Source: Janthinobacterium sp. TND4EL3 (GTDB lineage: Bacteria > Pseudomonadota > Gammaproteobacteria > Burkholderiales > Burkholderiaceae_D). Taken from it: a DNA stretch of 64,000 nucleotides. The notes under the pieces are model-generated. The model ran no database searches. It was not told where the DNA came from and worked only from the letters and a program-made list of their open reading frames with translations. Shown here piece by piece: positions 54,048 to 63,446 of the stretch. The stretch's first letter is position 1. Every line of letters starts with the position of its first letter. The DNA lies in the NCBI RefSeq assembly GCF_900156175.1, contig NZ_FTMV01000006.1:62001-126000 (forward strand), written 5' to 3'. Position numbers and translations under genes: made by a program.

Positions 54048-55121
54048 ATGCAATCACCGATCACCATCCGCCTGGGCCGCCGCGCCCGCGCCCGCATCGC
54101 CGAACGCGGCTTGCGCGCACTCGACGTCGCCATCGTGCCTGCCGCAGCGGGCGGACCCAAAGGCCTGATCCTGCACCAGCTTGACTGCTGGCTGTTCGGC
54201 GACTTTCTGGCGCAGGCGCCGCGCCCGCGTCATTTCGTCGGCGCCTCGATCGGCGCCTGGCGCATGGCTGCCGCCGTGTTTCCCGACCCGGTCGCCGCGC
54301 AGCGCCGCCTGGTGCGCGAGTACGTGGGCCAGCGCTATCCCGACAAGCCCGAGGCGGCGCACGTCAGCCGTACCTGCCGCGCCCTGCTCGACGCCGTGCT
54401 CGATGGCCAGGATGCGCAACTGCTGCGGCATGCGCACCACAGCCTGGGCGTGCTGGCCGTGCGCGGTATCGGTGCGCTGGCGCAGCCGGGCACATGGCGC
54501 GACCGGCGCGGTTTCCTGCTGGCGGCCGCCAACAACGCCGTGGCGCGTGCGCGGCTGGCCGCCTCGCTGGAACGGACTGTATTTCATGCAGGCCCGGATG
54601 GCGCCAGCTGGCTGCGTGCGCGCTTCGACGCCTTTCACTCGCATTTCGTGCCGCTGGCGCAGGACAACCTGCGCGAAGCCTTGCTGGCTTCCGGCGCCAT
54701 CCCGCTGGTGCTCGACGCGGTGACGGACATCGCCGGCGCGCCGCCCGGACGCTACTGGGATGGCGGCCTGGTCGACTACCACCTGCACCTGCCCTACCAG
54801 CGGGAACCGGACCTGGTGCTGTACCCGCATTTTGCCGACCATATCGTGCCGGGCTGGCTGGACAAGGCCATGCCCTGGCGCCGCGTGCGCGGCGGCGATA
54901 GCGCACTCGACAACATGATCCTCGTTTCGCCCTCGCCCGCCTTCGTGGCCAGCCTGCCAAACGGCAAGCTGCCGGACCGGCGCGACTTTTCCCATTACGG
55001 GCAAGACCACGCGGCGCGCATGCGCGACTGGCGCCGCGCCATCGCCGAAAGCGAGCGCATGGCCGCCGCTTTCGCCCGCTGGGCCGAGCAGCCGGACCTG
55101 CGCCAGGCGCTCGACCTGTAG
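54048..55121 (+). CDS. Patatin-like phospholipase
   Basis: A 357-residue patatin-fold lipid hydrolase. The oxyanion hole GGPKGLIL is at about residue 35, the nucleophile GASIGAW at about 66 and the catalytic Asp in WDGGLVDYH at about 239, so the Ser-Asp dyad is complete. No signal peptide is visible. It has its own promoter region and no operon partner. Substrate unknown; phospholipid hydrolysis is inferred from the fold. Confidence 0.85.
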   Translation: MQSPITIRLGRRARARIAERGLRALDVAIVPAAAGGPKGLILHQLDCWLFGDFLAQAPRPRHFVGASIGAWRMAAAVFPDPVAAQRRLVREYVGQRYPDKPEAAHVSRTCRALLDAVLDGQDAQLLRHAHHSLGVLAVRGIGALAQPGTWRDRRGFLLAAANNAVARARLAASLERTVFHAGPDGASWLRARFDAFHSHFVPLAQDNLREALLASGAIPLVLDAVTDIAGAPPGRYWDGGLVDYHLHLPYQREPDLVLYPHFADHIVPGWLDKAMPWRRVRGGDSALDNMILVSPSPAFVASLPNGKLPDRRDFSHYGQDHAARMRDWRRAIAESERMAAAFARWAEQPDLRQALDL

Positions 55122-55243
55122 CACGGGCGAGACTGCAACAGGCGCACGAACAAGCGCGCGTTTCCCTCGCCTCTTGGTCACTTATCAGTGCATACTATGT
55201 CGCACAGGCAATTTAAATCCCCTTTGCGCCAGGAGTTACGACC

Positions 55244-56965
55244 ATGCACGCTCTCTCCCACCTTCGTATCGGCACGCGCCTGGCAGCGGGTTTCGCGCTG
55301 GTGCTGCTGCTCTCCGTGGCCTCCACCGCATACGCGTTGTACAGTGCCCATGCGAATGCCGAGGCGACCCGGCACATGATGGAAAAGCCGCTGGCCAAGG
55401 AACGCCTGGTATCAGACTGGTATGTACTCATTTATTCGGCCATCGCGCGCACCTCGATGATCGCCAGGAGCACGGATGAAACGCTGTCGAGCGTGTTTGC
55501 CGAGACCATCGCCGACAGCACCAGGCAGGGGGGCGAACTGCTGAAGCAAATCGAGTCCCTGCTCGTCAGCGAAGAGGAAAAGTCCATTTTCAAGGCGTCC
55601 ATTGCCGAGCGCGTCAAATACCAGGATGCCAAGACACAGGTAATGAACGCGCGCAAGGGCGGCAGCGCGGCCCAGGCGGAAAGCATCTACCGCGACAGCT
55701 TTGCCCCGGCTGCGGCCCGCTACCAGAACCACGTCAAGGTCCTGCTGTCGCAACAGCGCAAGGCCATCGACGCCACGGCGCACGCCATCGAGGCGGCCAA
55801 TGAGCGCAGCTTCACCCTGTTGCTGCTGCTATGCGCCCTGGTGGTGGCGCTGGGCAGCGTCTGTGCCTGGCTGATCACGCGCTCGATCACCGCGCCCCTG
55901 CAGGCGGCAGTGAAAGTGGCAGAAACCGTTGCGGCGGGCGACCTGCGCACGCAATTCGACAAGGCGAGCGGCGATGAAATTGGCGACCTGATGCGCGCGC
56001 TGCAAGGCATGAACGAAGCGCTGCGCAAGGTCGTCTCCGAGGTACAGACGGGCACCAATGCCATTGCCACCTCTTCAGGCGAAATCGCCGCCGGCAACGC
56101 CGACCTGTCGGCACGCACGGAGCAGCAAGCCAGTTCACTGGAAGAGACGGCCTCGTCAATGGAGGAGCTGACGTCGACCGTGAAACAGAATGCCGACAAT
56201 GCGCGCCAGGCGAACCAGATGGCCGTGGCCGCCTCCGGCGTGGCCGAACGGGGCGGCAGCATCGTCAGCCAGGTGGTCGACACCATGGGCGCCATCGATA
56301 CGGCATCGACGAAGATCGTCGACATCATCGGCGTCATCGACGGCATCGCCTTCCAGACAAATATCCTGGCCCTGAACGCGGCCGTCGAAGCGGCGCGGGC
56401 GGGCGAGCAGGGGCGCGGCTTTGCCGTCGTCGCCACGGAAGTACGCAGCCTGGCGCAACGCTCGGCCGCCGCGGCGCGTGAAATCAAGACCCTGATCGGC
56501 GACTCGGTGGAACAGGTCAACAACGGCACCCGGCTGGTGCAGCAGGCCGGCAGCACCATGGGCGAAGTGGTCGACAGCGTGCGTCGCGTCACCGACATCA
56601 TGGCCGAGATCACGGCCGCCAGCGCCGAGCAAAGCATGGGCATCGACCAGGTCAACCAGGCCATCGCGCAGATGGACCAGGTAACGCAGCAAAACGCGGC
56701 CCTGGTGGAGGAAGCGGCGGCCGCCGCCGAAAGCATGCAGGACCAGGCGGCGCGCCTGGCGCAGGTGGCGGCCGGTTTCCAGCTCGACCACGTGGCCGTG
56801 GCGGCGCCGCCGGCGCACCGCGCGCGCCCGGCCGCCAGCCATTTGGCCCACAAGCCGCCGCCCCGCAAGCCGCTTGCCAGGCCACAAGGCGCGGCCCCGG
56901 GCACGCCACCGGTGCGCCAGTCCCCCACGCACACGGCAAGCGAGCAGGACTGGGAAGAGTTTTAA
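55244..56965 (+). CDS. Methyl-accepting chemotaxis protein (Tar type)
   Basis: A 573-residue chemoreceptor. Helix 1 is at about 10-30, a four-helix periplasmic sensor of about 160 residues follows, helix 2 is at about 190-212, then HAMP ([20 protein letters not shown]) and a signalling domain with the hairpin tip [30 protein letters not shown] (quoted by its start [16 protein letters not shown]). It ends with DWEEF, a CheR/CheB-docking pentapeptide of the NWETF type, after a Pro/Ala-rich linker. Ligand unknown. Confidence 0.94.
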   Translation: MHALSHLRIGTRLAAGFALVLLLSVASTAYALYSAHANAEATRHMMEKPLAKERLVSDWYVLIYSAIARTSMIARSTDETLSSVFAETIADSTRQGGELLKQIESLLVSEEEKSIFKASIAERVKYQDAKTQVMNARKGGSAAQAESIYRDSFAPAAARYQNHVKVLLSQQRKAIDATAHAIEAANERSFTLLLLLCALVVALGSVCAWLITRSITAPLQAAVKVAETVAAGDLRTQFDKASGDEIGDLMRALQGMNEALRKVVSEVQTGTNAIATSSGEIAAGNADLSARTEQQASSLEETASSMEELTSTVKQNADNARQANQMAVAASGVAERGGSIVSQVVDTMGAIDTASTKIVDIIGVIDGIAFQTNILALNAAVEAARAGEQGRGFAVVATEVRSLAQRSAAAAREIKTLIGDSVEQVNNGTRLVQQAGSTMGEVVDSVRRVTDIMAEITAASAEQSMGIDQVNQAIAQMDQVTQQNAALVEEAAAAAESMQDQAARLAQVAAGFQLDHVAVAAPPAHRARPAASHLAHKPPPRKPLARPQGAAPGTPPVRQSPTHTASEQDWEEF

Positions 56966-56996
56966 GGCTGGCAACGCCACCACCTGAAAGAAATGG

Positions 56997-57194
56997 CTAT
57001 TTCACCGTCAGGTGTGGGAATGCTCCCAGCGTTGCTTTCAGTAACGCTTCTGGCGAGCGGATGCGCCCGGCGTCGAGGTTCCAGCGCCGTGCCAGGTAAT
57101 TCGACAGGCAGCGCGTCGCCACGCCGTGAAAGGGCCGCAGCCATGCGCGCAGGCGGCTGTGATAAGCGTTGACGTTCTGTACATGGGCGGCTCC
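56997..57194 (-). pseudogene. IS1595-type transposase remnant (C-terminal end)
   Basis: The frame ends with [37 protein letters not shown] and SPEALLKA, matching the C-terminal end of IS1595/ISXO2-like transposases. Upstream of about 57194 the similarity stops, so only some 65 codons remain; no start, catalytic residues or element ends survive clearly, though GGCTGGCAACGCC at 56967 could be a terminal-repeat trace. It lies in the gap after the chemoreceptor gene; the remaining gap to 57381 has no gene. Confidence 0.65.
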
Positions 57195-57381
57195 TGTTTG
57201 TCTGCTATAGACAGTCAGACAGCCGGGGCGGAGCAAGATTCCTGGAAATCCCCTACTTAACAGGGACAGCGCCAAAGAAATTGACAGCGGCATGGCGCGC
57301 GAGGATACTTGTTTCAGGTGGGATGGCGCGCCACCGGCTGCTGGACAAGGGCGCCTCGCATCGTTCTGCGGGAGCACGAAC

Positions 57382-58560
57382 ATGATACGCATCAGAGAGC
57401 AACTGCGTCTGCGCCTCCTTTCCCCCCTGCTGCTGTGCACAGTCCTGGCCTCCTGCGCCACCGCGCCCTCCCCGCCGCCACCGCCACCCGACCTGTTCAA
57501 CGACACCAACTTCGCCCCGCCCGCCACGCCGGTCGAGCCGCAGCGGGCATTTGCCGTCAGCGAGGCCATGCAACGCTATGTGCGCATCGATATTGCGCGC
57601 GAGGCACGCGGCAAGAATCCGCGCCGCGCGCTCGCCAACGCGCTGTACAACAAGGCCGGCCTGCAGGTGGAATACGATGCGGCCATGACGCGCACGGCGG
57701 CGCAAACCTTCGATGAGCGCCGCGGGAACTGCCTGTCGCTGGTGTTGATGACGGCTGCCCTGGCCAAGGAAATGGGACTGGAGGTTCGCTATCAGGCGGT
57801 ACTGGGCGACGATGCGTGGAGCCGTAGCGGAGACTTATACTTTGTCGCCGGCCATGTCAACCTGGTGCTGGGCCGACGCATGGCTCAGGAAAGCGGCATT
57901 TATGACGTCGATACGGAACTGCTGATCGACTTCCTGCCGCCCCAGGATCTGACGGGCCAGCGCACGCGCACAATCAGCGAAACGACCGTCCTTGCCATGT
58001 ACCTCAACAACCGCGCCGCGGAAACCATGGCCAGCGGTGAGCTCGACCAGGCTTACTGGCTTGCCCGCGCCGCCATCGTGCAAGACCCCGCATTTTCGGG
58101 CGCGTTCAACACACTGGGCATCATCCAGCTGCGCCACGGCGACCTTGAGCCGGCACGGCGCACACTGGCCTATGCGCTGGAGCGCTCGCCATCGAACACC
58201 GTGCTGCTATCGAACCTGGCGCAGGCGCTCGATGAACTGGGGCGGACAGATGAAGCGCTGCTGATGCGGCGCAGGCTGCTGGCCCTGCAGCCCGAGGCGC
58301 CATTCCACTTTTTCAACCTGGGCCAGCTGGCCATGAAAAACGCCGACTACCAGGAAGCGGCGCGCCTGTTCAAGCGCGAAATCGCACGCGATCCGTACTA
58401 CCACGAATTCCATTTCTGGCTGGCGCAAGCCTATGCGCGCCTGGGCCAGCTGGCGCAGGCCGGCCAGCAGCTGCAGCTGGCGATGGACAACAGCACCACG
58501 CGCAGCGATCACGGACTGTACGCCGCCAAGCTGCAGCGCCTGCGCGCCGCCAACCGTTAA
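57382..58560 (+). CDS. Transglutaminase-like and TPR lipoprotein
   Basis: A 392-residue lipoprotein (lipobox LASC about residue 22, then a run of prolines). Residues about 95-190 resemble the transglutaminase/cysteine-protease-like core, with the Cys in [21 protein letters not shown] and the His in [10 protein letters not shown]. From about residue 225 to the end there are TPR repeats ([40 protein letters not shown]). ATG 57382 follows GGGAG. Such proteins are usually periplasmic; function is unknown. It converges on hemW with a four-base overlap of stop codons. Confidence 0.78.
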   Translation: MIRIREQLRLRLLSPLLLCTVLASCATAPSPPPPPPDLFNDTNFAPPATPVEPQRAFAVSEAMQRYVRIDIAREARGKNPRRALANALYNKAGLQVEYDAAMTRTAAQTFDERRGNCLSLVLMTAALAKEMGLEVRYQAVLGDDAWSRSGDLYFVAGHVNLVLGRRMAQESGIYDVDTELLIDFLPPQDLTGQRTRTISETTVLAMYLNNRAAETMASGELDQAYWLARAAIVQDPAFSGAFNTLGIIQLRHGDLEPARRTLAYALERSPSNTVLLSNLAQALDELGRTDEALLMRRRLLALQPEAPFHFFNLGQLAMKNADYQEAARLFKREIARDPYYHEFHFWLAQAYARLGQLAQAGQQLQLAMDNSTTRSDHGLYAAKLQRLRAANR

Positions 58561-59831
58561 TCTTCCAGGAACATCTGCTGCAGGTCGTTCAGGAAGCACA
58601 AGCCCCGTTCCGTCGGGCGGATGAGCTGGTGGTCGCGGTACAGCAAGCCTTTCGCCTCGGCCGCATCGAGCGCCTTGTCGATGGCGTTGAGGGCTACGCC
58701 CGTGCGCTCGGCGAACAGGTTGGGCGAAAAGCCCTGCGTCAGGCGCAAGGTATTGAGCATGAATTCGAAGCCCATTTCCTCGCGCGCCAGTTCGCGCTCT
58801 TCCTGCACCGGATTGCCGGCCAGTACCGCGTCCATGTAGGCGCGCGGCTGCTTGTAGCGGGCCTGGCGCAGCACGCGGTGCGGGAACGAAATCTTCGAAT
58901 GCGCGCCCGCGCCAATGCCGAGATAGTCGCCAAATTCCCAGTAATTGCGGTTGTGGCGCGCCTGGCGGCCCGGCTGCGCGTAAGCCGACACTTCGTAGCG
59001 GCCATAGCCCGCCTGCGCCGCGCGCGCGGCCACCATGTCGGCGATGTCGGCGCTCTCGTCGTCGTCCGGCAGCACCGGCGGATACTTGGCGAACAGGGTG
59101 TTCGGTTCGAGCGTCAGGTGGTACAGCGACAGGTGCGGCGGCGCGAACGCCAGCGCCGTCTCCAGGTCCTGCTGCGCCTCGGCCAGTGTCTGCGTGGGCA
59201 GCGCATACATCAGGTCGAGATTGAAATTGTCGAAATTCGCGTGCGCGATGTCCACCGCGCGGCGTGCCTCGCTGTCATCATGGATGCGCCCCAGCGCCTG
59301 CAAATGGCGCCCATTGAAGCTCTGGATGCCGATGGACAGGCGGTTGATGCCGCTGGCACGGTAGGACTTGAATTTTTCCGCTTCAAAGGTGCCCGGATTG
59401 GCTTCCATGGTGATTTCGCAGTCCGGCTCCAGCGGCAGCAGGGTGCGCACGTCCGACATCAAGCGGTCCAGCCCCGCCGCCGACATCAGGCTGGGCGTGC
59501 CGCCGCCGATGAAAATCGTGTGGATCTTGCGGCCCCAGATCAGCGGCAGCGCCATTTCCAGGTCCAGCCGCAGGGCCGCCAGGTATTCGGCTTCCGGCAA
59601 GTCGCCGCGCACCTCGTGCGAATTGAAGTCGCAATACGGGCATTTTTTCACGCACCACGGAAAATGGATGTACAGCGACAGCGGCGGCAGCGCCGTCAGG
59701 TTCAGCGCGCCCGGCTGCAGGTACTTCAGGGCCGCCCCGGCGGCGCCGGAGATACCTTCCTGCGGCGCCGGGGCGGCGCCGGGCTTGGCTGCAGATTTGG
59801 CAACGGCGCCCACCAGTTTGATCGGGATCAT
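58557..59831 (-). CDS. hemW: HemW, radical-SAM heme chaperone
   Basis: A 424-residue HemN-like protein. The radical-SAM cluster motif CVKKCPYCDF (CxxxCxxC) lies near residue 56, followed by FIGGGTPSL and EANPGT; the C-terminal HemN_C domain ends in RGLCFLNDLQQMFL. The CxxxCxxC context and length fit HemW, a heme chaperone, better than true coproporphyrinogen dehydrogenase HemN. The ATG at 59831 overlaps the rdgB stop, giving an rdgB-hemW operon. About 45 Ala-rich residues precede the core. Confidence 0.9.
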   Translation of the reverse strand: MIPIKLVGAVAKSAAKPGAAPAPQEGISGAAGAALKYLQPGALNLTALPPLSLYIHFPWCVKKCPYCDFNSHEVRGDLPEAEYLAALRLDLEMALPLIWGRKIHTIFIGGGTPSLMSAAGLDRLMSDVRTLLPLEPDCEITMEANPGTFEAEKFKSYRASGINRLSIGIQSFNGRHLQALGRIHDDSEARRAVDIAHANFDNFNLDLMYALPTQTLAEAQQDLETALAFAPPHLSLYHLTLEPNTLFAKYPPVLPDDDESADIADMVAARAAQAGYGRYEVSAYAQPGRQARHNRNYWEFGDYLGIGAGAHSKISFPHRVLRQARYKQPRAYMDAVLAGNPVQEERELAREEMGFEFMLNTLRLTQGFSPNLFAERTGVALNAIDKALDAAEAKGLLYRDHQLIRPTERGLCFLNDLQQMFLED

Positions 59832-60412
59832 CGCAGCTTTTCCACCAGCGCGCGCAGGGCCTGGCCCCGGTGCGACAGCGCGTTCTTTTCGTCGGAAGTC
59901 AGTTCGGCCGCGCACTTGCCCAGCGCGGGAATGAAGAAATGCGGATCGTAGCCAAAGCCGCCGTTGCCGCGCGGCAAGGCGATCATCTCGCCGTTCCAGC
60001 GGCCGTCGGCGATCACGGGCTGCGGGTCGTCCGCATGGCGCACGTACACCAGCACGCAATAGTAGTACGCGGACTTGTCGGCATGCGCTTCCAGGTCGGC
60101 GATCAGTTTGGCGCTGTTGGCCGCGTCCGATTTCGGTTCGCCCGCATAGCGGGCCGAATACACGCCGGGCGCGCCGCCCAGCGCATTGACGCACACGCCG
60201 GAATCGTCGGCCAGCGCCGGCAAGCCCGTCAGGCGAGACGCGTGGCGCGCCTTTTGCAGGGCGTTTTCGACGAAGGTGTGGAACGGTTCGTCGCTTTCCG
60301 GGACGTCGTACTCGCCCTGGGCATGGACGGAAAAACCGATGATCGAGAGCAGCTCGTTGAACTCCTTGAGCTTGCCGGCATTGTTCGAGGCGAGGATGAG
60401 GCGTTGGGTCAT
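59828..60412 (-). CDS. rdgB: RdgB/HAM1 non-canonical purine NTP pyrophosphatase
   Basis: A 194-residue ITP/XTP/dITP pyrophosphatase that cleans the nucleotide pool. It begins RLILASNNAGKLKEF, with ALADDSGVCVNALGGAPGVYSARYAG and GGFGYDPHF, all typical. ATG 60412 fits the family start. Translationally coupled to hemW (four-base overlap) and next to rph, a common proteobacterial order. Confidence 0.96.
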   Translation of the reverse strand: MTQRLILASNNAGKLKEFNELLSIIGFSVHAQGEYDVPESDEPFHTFVENALQKARHASRLTGLPALADDSGVCVNALGGAPGVYSARYAGEPKSDAANSAKLIADLEAHADKSAYYYCVLVYVRHADDPQPVIADGRWNGEMIALPRGNGGFGYDPHFFIPALGKCAAELTSDEKNALSHRGQALRALVEKLR

Positions 60413-60550
60413 GTCAGTAATCCGGTTGAAGTGCCGACATTGTAAACCTTTTGCACGCCCCCCACCTCGCCCCGCCGCTGCCGCAAGAAGCGGCAAATGT
60501 GGGTTTTTTGCCCGGCGCGGCGGGCGGCCATGTGTAAATTTACGTAAAGA

Positions 60551-61279
60551 TCAGATGCCCAATGCCTGCTTCTGCAGGGCGATCAGGTCGGCGATGCCGC
60601 CTTGCGCCAGGTCCAGCAGGCGGTTCATGCCGGCGCGGTCGAAGGCGGCGCCTTCGGCCGTGCCCTGCACTTCGATGAAGTGGCCCGCTTCCGTCATCAC
60701 CACGTTCATGTCCGTGTCGCAGCCCGAGTCTTCCACGTAGTCGAGGTCCAGCACCGGCATGCCCTGGTAGACGCCCACCGAGATGGCGGCGACGAAGCTT
60801 TTCACGGGAATGGCGGCGATGGCGCCGCGCGCCTGCAGCTGGGAAAACGCGTCATAGGCGGCCACCATGGCGCCCGTGATGGAGGCCGTGCGCGTGCCGC
60901 CGTCGGCCTGGATCACGTCGCAATCGAGGTGCAAGGTGCGCTCGCCAAACGCCTGCAAATCGAAGGCGGCGCGCAGCGAGCGGCCGATCAGGCGCTGGAT
61001 TTCCTGCGTGCGGCCGGACTGCTTGCCGCGCGCCGCCTCGCGGTCCATGCGCGTATGCGTCGAGCGGGGCAGCATGCCGTATTCGGCCGTCAGCCAGCCC
61101 TGTCCCTTGCCCTTGAGAAAGCCCGGCACCTTGTCTTCGATGCTGGCGGTGCAGATGACCTTGGTGTCGCCGCACTCGATCAGCACCGAGCCTTCGGCAT
61201 GCTTGGTGTACTGGCGGGTGATGCGGATGGCGCGCAGCGCGTCGACGGCGCGGCCGCTCGGGCGGGATTCAAATGTCAT
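60551..61279 (-). CDS. rph: RNase PH
   Basis: A 242-residue phosphorolytic 3'-5' exoribonuclease maturing tRNA ends. Signature pieces: [76 protein letters not shown] and [12 protein letters not shown] 61279 was chosen on family length; 19 more codons are open upstream. It leads rdgB-hemW with a 138-base gap. Confidence 0.96.
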   Translation of the reverse strand: MTFESRPSGRAVDALRAIRITRQYTKHAEGSVLIECGDTKVICTASIEDKVPGFLKGKGQGWLTAEYGMLPRSTHTRMDREAARGKQSGRTQEIQRLIGRSLRAAFDLQAFGERTLHLDCDVIQADGGTRTASITGAMVAAYDAFSQLQARGAIAAIPVKSFVAAISVGVYQGMPVLDLDYVEDSGCDTDMNVVMTEAGHFIEVQGTAEGAAFDRAGMNRLLDLAQGGIADLIALQKQALGI

Positions 61280-61563
61280 GGAAGGTCCTGTGTGATTGGG
61301 TTGCGGCAGCGATTTTACCACCGCGCGCCCATCCATTTGCAGTCATGCAACAGCGCAGGCCGCAATGACGGGGGCGCACACATGATCCCTACAATCCTGC
61401 CCCGCCATACACAATTTTCTTTACAATGCCGTAAAACGCACACTATTCAGCAATTTTCAGGCCATCATGCGATCTGGCACTGTTTTACGACGCGGGCGGT
61501 ATTGCCTGCGCTGGCTGATTAAGTGTATAAGTGACTGTATACAAGACCAAATCGGGGAATCCT
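61280..61563. other. Divergent promoter region rph/yicC
   Basis: About 280 bases without a gene between two divergent units. It is more AT-rich than its surroundings in the middle and should carry both promoters. No clear operator or riboswitch is seen. Confidence 0.5.
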
Positions 61564-62469
61564 TTGAGCATTTCAAGCATGACAGGCTACGCGGTTGCCA
61601 CCAGCGAAGGTGCTGCAGGCACGCTGACAATTGAAATCAAGAGCGTCAATTCGCGCTTTCTCGACCTGCAATTCCGCATCAACGACGATCTGCGGGCGCT
61701 GGAGCCTGACTTGCGCGCCGCCGTCATGTCCGCCATCACGCGCGGCAAGGTCGAAGTCCGCCTGAGCTTTGGCCGCAAGGCCGCCACCGCCGGCACGCAG
61801 GCCCTGAACCTGCCCCTGCTGACGGAACTGGCGCGCCTGCAAGCGGAAGTGGGCCAGCATTTCGTCTCGGCCCCCGTCATGACGGTGGCTGAACTGCTGC
61901 GCTGGCCTGGCGTCATTGAGGAAGCGCAAGTGGGGCAGGAGTCGCTGCAGGCGGACGTGGGCGCGCTGACCCGCCGCACCGTGGCCGCCTTCGTCGACAG
62001 CCGCAAGCGCGAAGGCGCGGCGCTCGAAGCGGTGCTGCTGTCGCGCATCGAAGCGATGGAAGCCATCGTCAAGCGCATCACGCCGCTGATCCCGCAAGTG
62101 GTGGCGGCCTTCCAGCAAAAAGCCATCGAGCGCATGCAGGACGCGCTGGGCCTGGCCAGCCAGGGCTCGAATTCGGCCCTGTCGCGCCAGGATGCCATGG
62201 AACGCATCCGCCAGGAAGTGATCCTGTACGGTATCCGCATCGACGTGTCGGAAGAACTGGCGCGGCTGTCGGCCCACCTGGGCGAAACGCGTCACATTCT
62301 CACCAAGGGCGGCCAAGTGGGCAAGCGCCTGGACTTCATGATGCAGGAACTCAACCGCGAAGCCAACACGCTGGGCGCCAAGGCTTCCGTCAAGGAACTG
62401 GCCGACGCGTCGATGGACTTGAAACTGCTGATCGAGCAGATGCGCGAACAGGTACAGAACCTGGAGTAG
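61564..62469 (+). CDS. yicC: YicC-family endoribonuclease
   Basis: A 301-residue YicC-type protein, recently recognised as an endoribonuclease family. It begins SISSMTGYA, followed by IEIKSVNSRFLDLQFR, and ends with the DUF1732 segment LDFMMQELNREANTLGAKA and DLKLLIEQMREQVQNLE. The TTG at 61564 is preceded by GGGGA and gives the usual short lead to SMTGYA; a GTG eleven codons earlier and the ATG of SMTGYA itself are alternatives. It lies two genes upstream of gmk, its common neighbour. Confidence 0.9.
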   Translation: MSISSMTGYAVATSEGAAGTLTIEIKSVNSRFLDLQFRINDDLRALEPDLRAAVMSAITRGKVEVRLSFGRKAATAGTQALNLPLLTELARLQAEVGQHFVSAPVMTVAELLRWPGVIEEAQVGQESLQADVGALTRRTVAAFVDSRKREGAALEAVLLSRIEAMEAIVKRITPLIPQVVAAFQQKAIERMQDALGLASQGSNSALSRQDAMERIRQEVILYGIRIDVSEELARLSAHLGETRHILTKGGQVGKRLDFMMQELNREANTLGAKASVKELADASMDLKLLIEQMREQVQNLE

Positions 62470-62472
62470 GCG

Positions 62473-62799
62473 ATGAGCGCAGCACGCACCCTGACACTGG
62501 CCAGCGTGGCCCTGGCGCTGCTGGCGGCCGGCGCGCAAGCGCAAACCGCGCAGCAGCCGTCGCCGTATGCGATCGAAGGCTGCGCCTCCGGCTGCTTCGC
62601 GCTCAAGGAACGCGGCGCCGCCATCTACACGGGCGCCGACGCCGCCTCCTACCGCATCTGCTCGCGCAGCAATCTGGGGGCCGAAATATCGGTCGACAGC
62701 GCCGTCGTGCGCATCAGCAACCGCGACTGCACCGATGTGAACGGGCGGGCCATCGTGCTCAATAGCGGCGAAATCGCCCTGGGCCGGCTGCCCCGCTGA
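62473..62799 (+). CDS. Small exported Cys-containing protein
   Basis: A 108-residue protein with a signal peptide (LASVALALLAAGAQAQ) and a mature part of about 85 residues with four Cys (two in EGCASGC, then RIC and RDC), suggesting two disulfides. It starts three bases after yicC and is likely co-transcribed. No family recognised. Confidence 0.72.
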   Translation: MSAARTLTLASVALALLAAGAQAQTAQQPSPYAIEGCASGCFALKERGAAIYTGADAASYRICSRSNLGAEISVDSAVVRISNRDCTDVNGRAIVLNSGEIALGRLPR

Positions 62800-62814
62800 G
62801 ACAGGACAGGCAAT

Positions 62815-63225
62815 TTACGCCAGGCGCGTACCGGCGCGGCCGGGGTCGCTGGCGGCAATGACGACGCAGGCGACAAACAGCACGATGCTGTATTCCACGC
62901 CGCCGGCGCCATGTTCGCCCACGAACCAGCCCTTGGCCGCATGCACGATGACAATGCCGCCGATGCAGATGGCCATCAGCCCGGCCGCCGCCCAGCGCGT
63001 ATGCTTGCCGATGATGAGCAGGCTCCCACAAACGATCTCGACCACGGTGATCGCCCACACGACAGCCATGCCATAGATAAAACCCTTGTCTTCGAGGAAA
63101 CCGGCAAAGCGGGGAATCGTGCCATTGGCGATGCGCGTGATGGCATGCGCCATGAACATCACGGCGATGGCCACGCGCAGCAACAGCATGGCCTGTGGAA
63201 AACTGAGAAACGGGAAATTTTTCAT
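62815..63225 (-). CDS. DoxX-family membrane protein
   Basis: A 136-residue four-helix membrane protein of the DoxX/DoxD family. Helix 1 has LLLRVAIAVMFMAHAITRI; later parts include VEIVCGSLLIIGKHTRWAA and GAGGVEYSIVLFVACVVI. Members are linked to sulfur or redox metabolism, but many are uncharacterised. It converges on the small exported protein gene and is divergent from gmk. Confidence 0.85.
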   Translation of the reverse strand: MKNFPFLSFPQAMLLLRVAIAVMFMAHAITRIANGTIPRFAGFLEDKGFIYGMAVVWAITVVEIVCGSLLIIGKHTRWAAAGLMAICIGGIVIVHAAKGWFVGEHGAGGVEYSIVLFVACVVIAASDPGRAGTRLA

Positions 63226-63446
63226 GCGCGCCCCTGTCCGTCAAGAATCGTTATTAAGAAAAATACATGCCAAATTAAATAACTATTTCCGCAAGATAAC
63301 AAGCAAAATATGCGCTGCGGCCCGGCATGCGGCGGCGCAGGCCATCAGGGGACTGGCTGGCCGCCTTGCCTCTTGGTAAAATACCGAATTGGGCGGCGCC
63401 CATGCCAACGCACGCGCCGCCATCACACGCATATGGAAAGATCCGC

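Noticed and set aside
55122-55243. Possible FliA (sigma28) promoter for the chemoreceptor gene
   Set aside because: No TAAA-N15-GCCGATAA-like sequence could be found in the gap.
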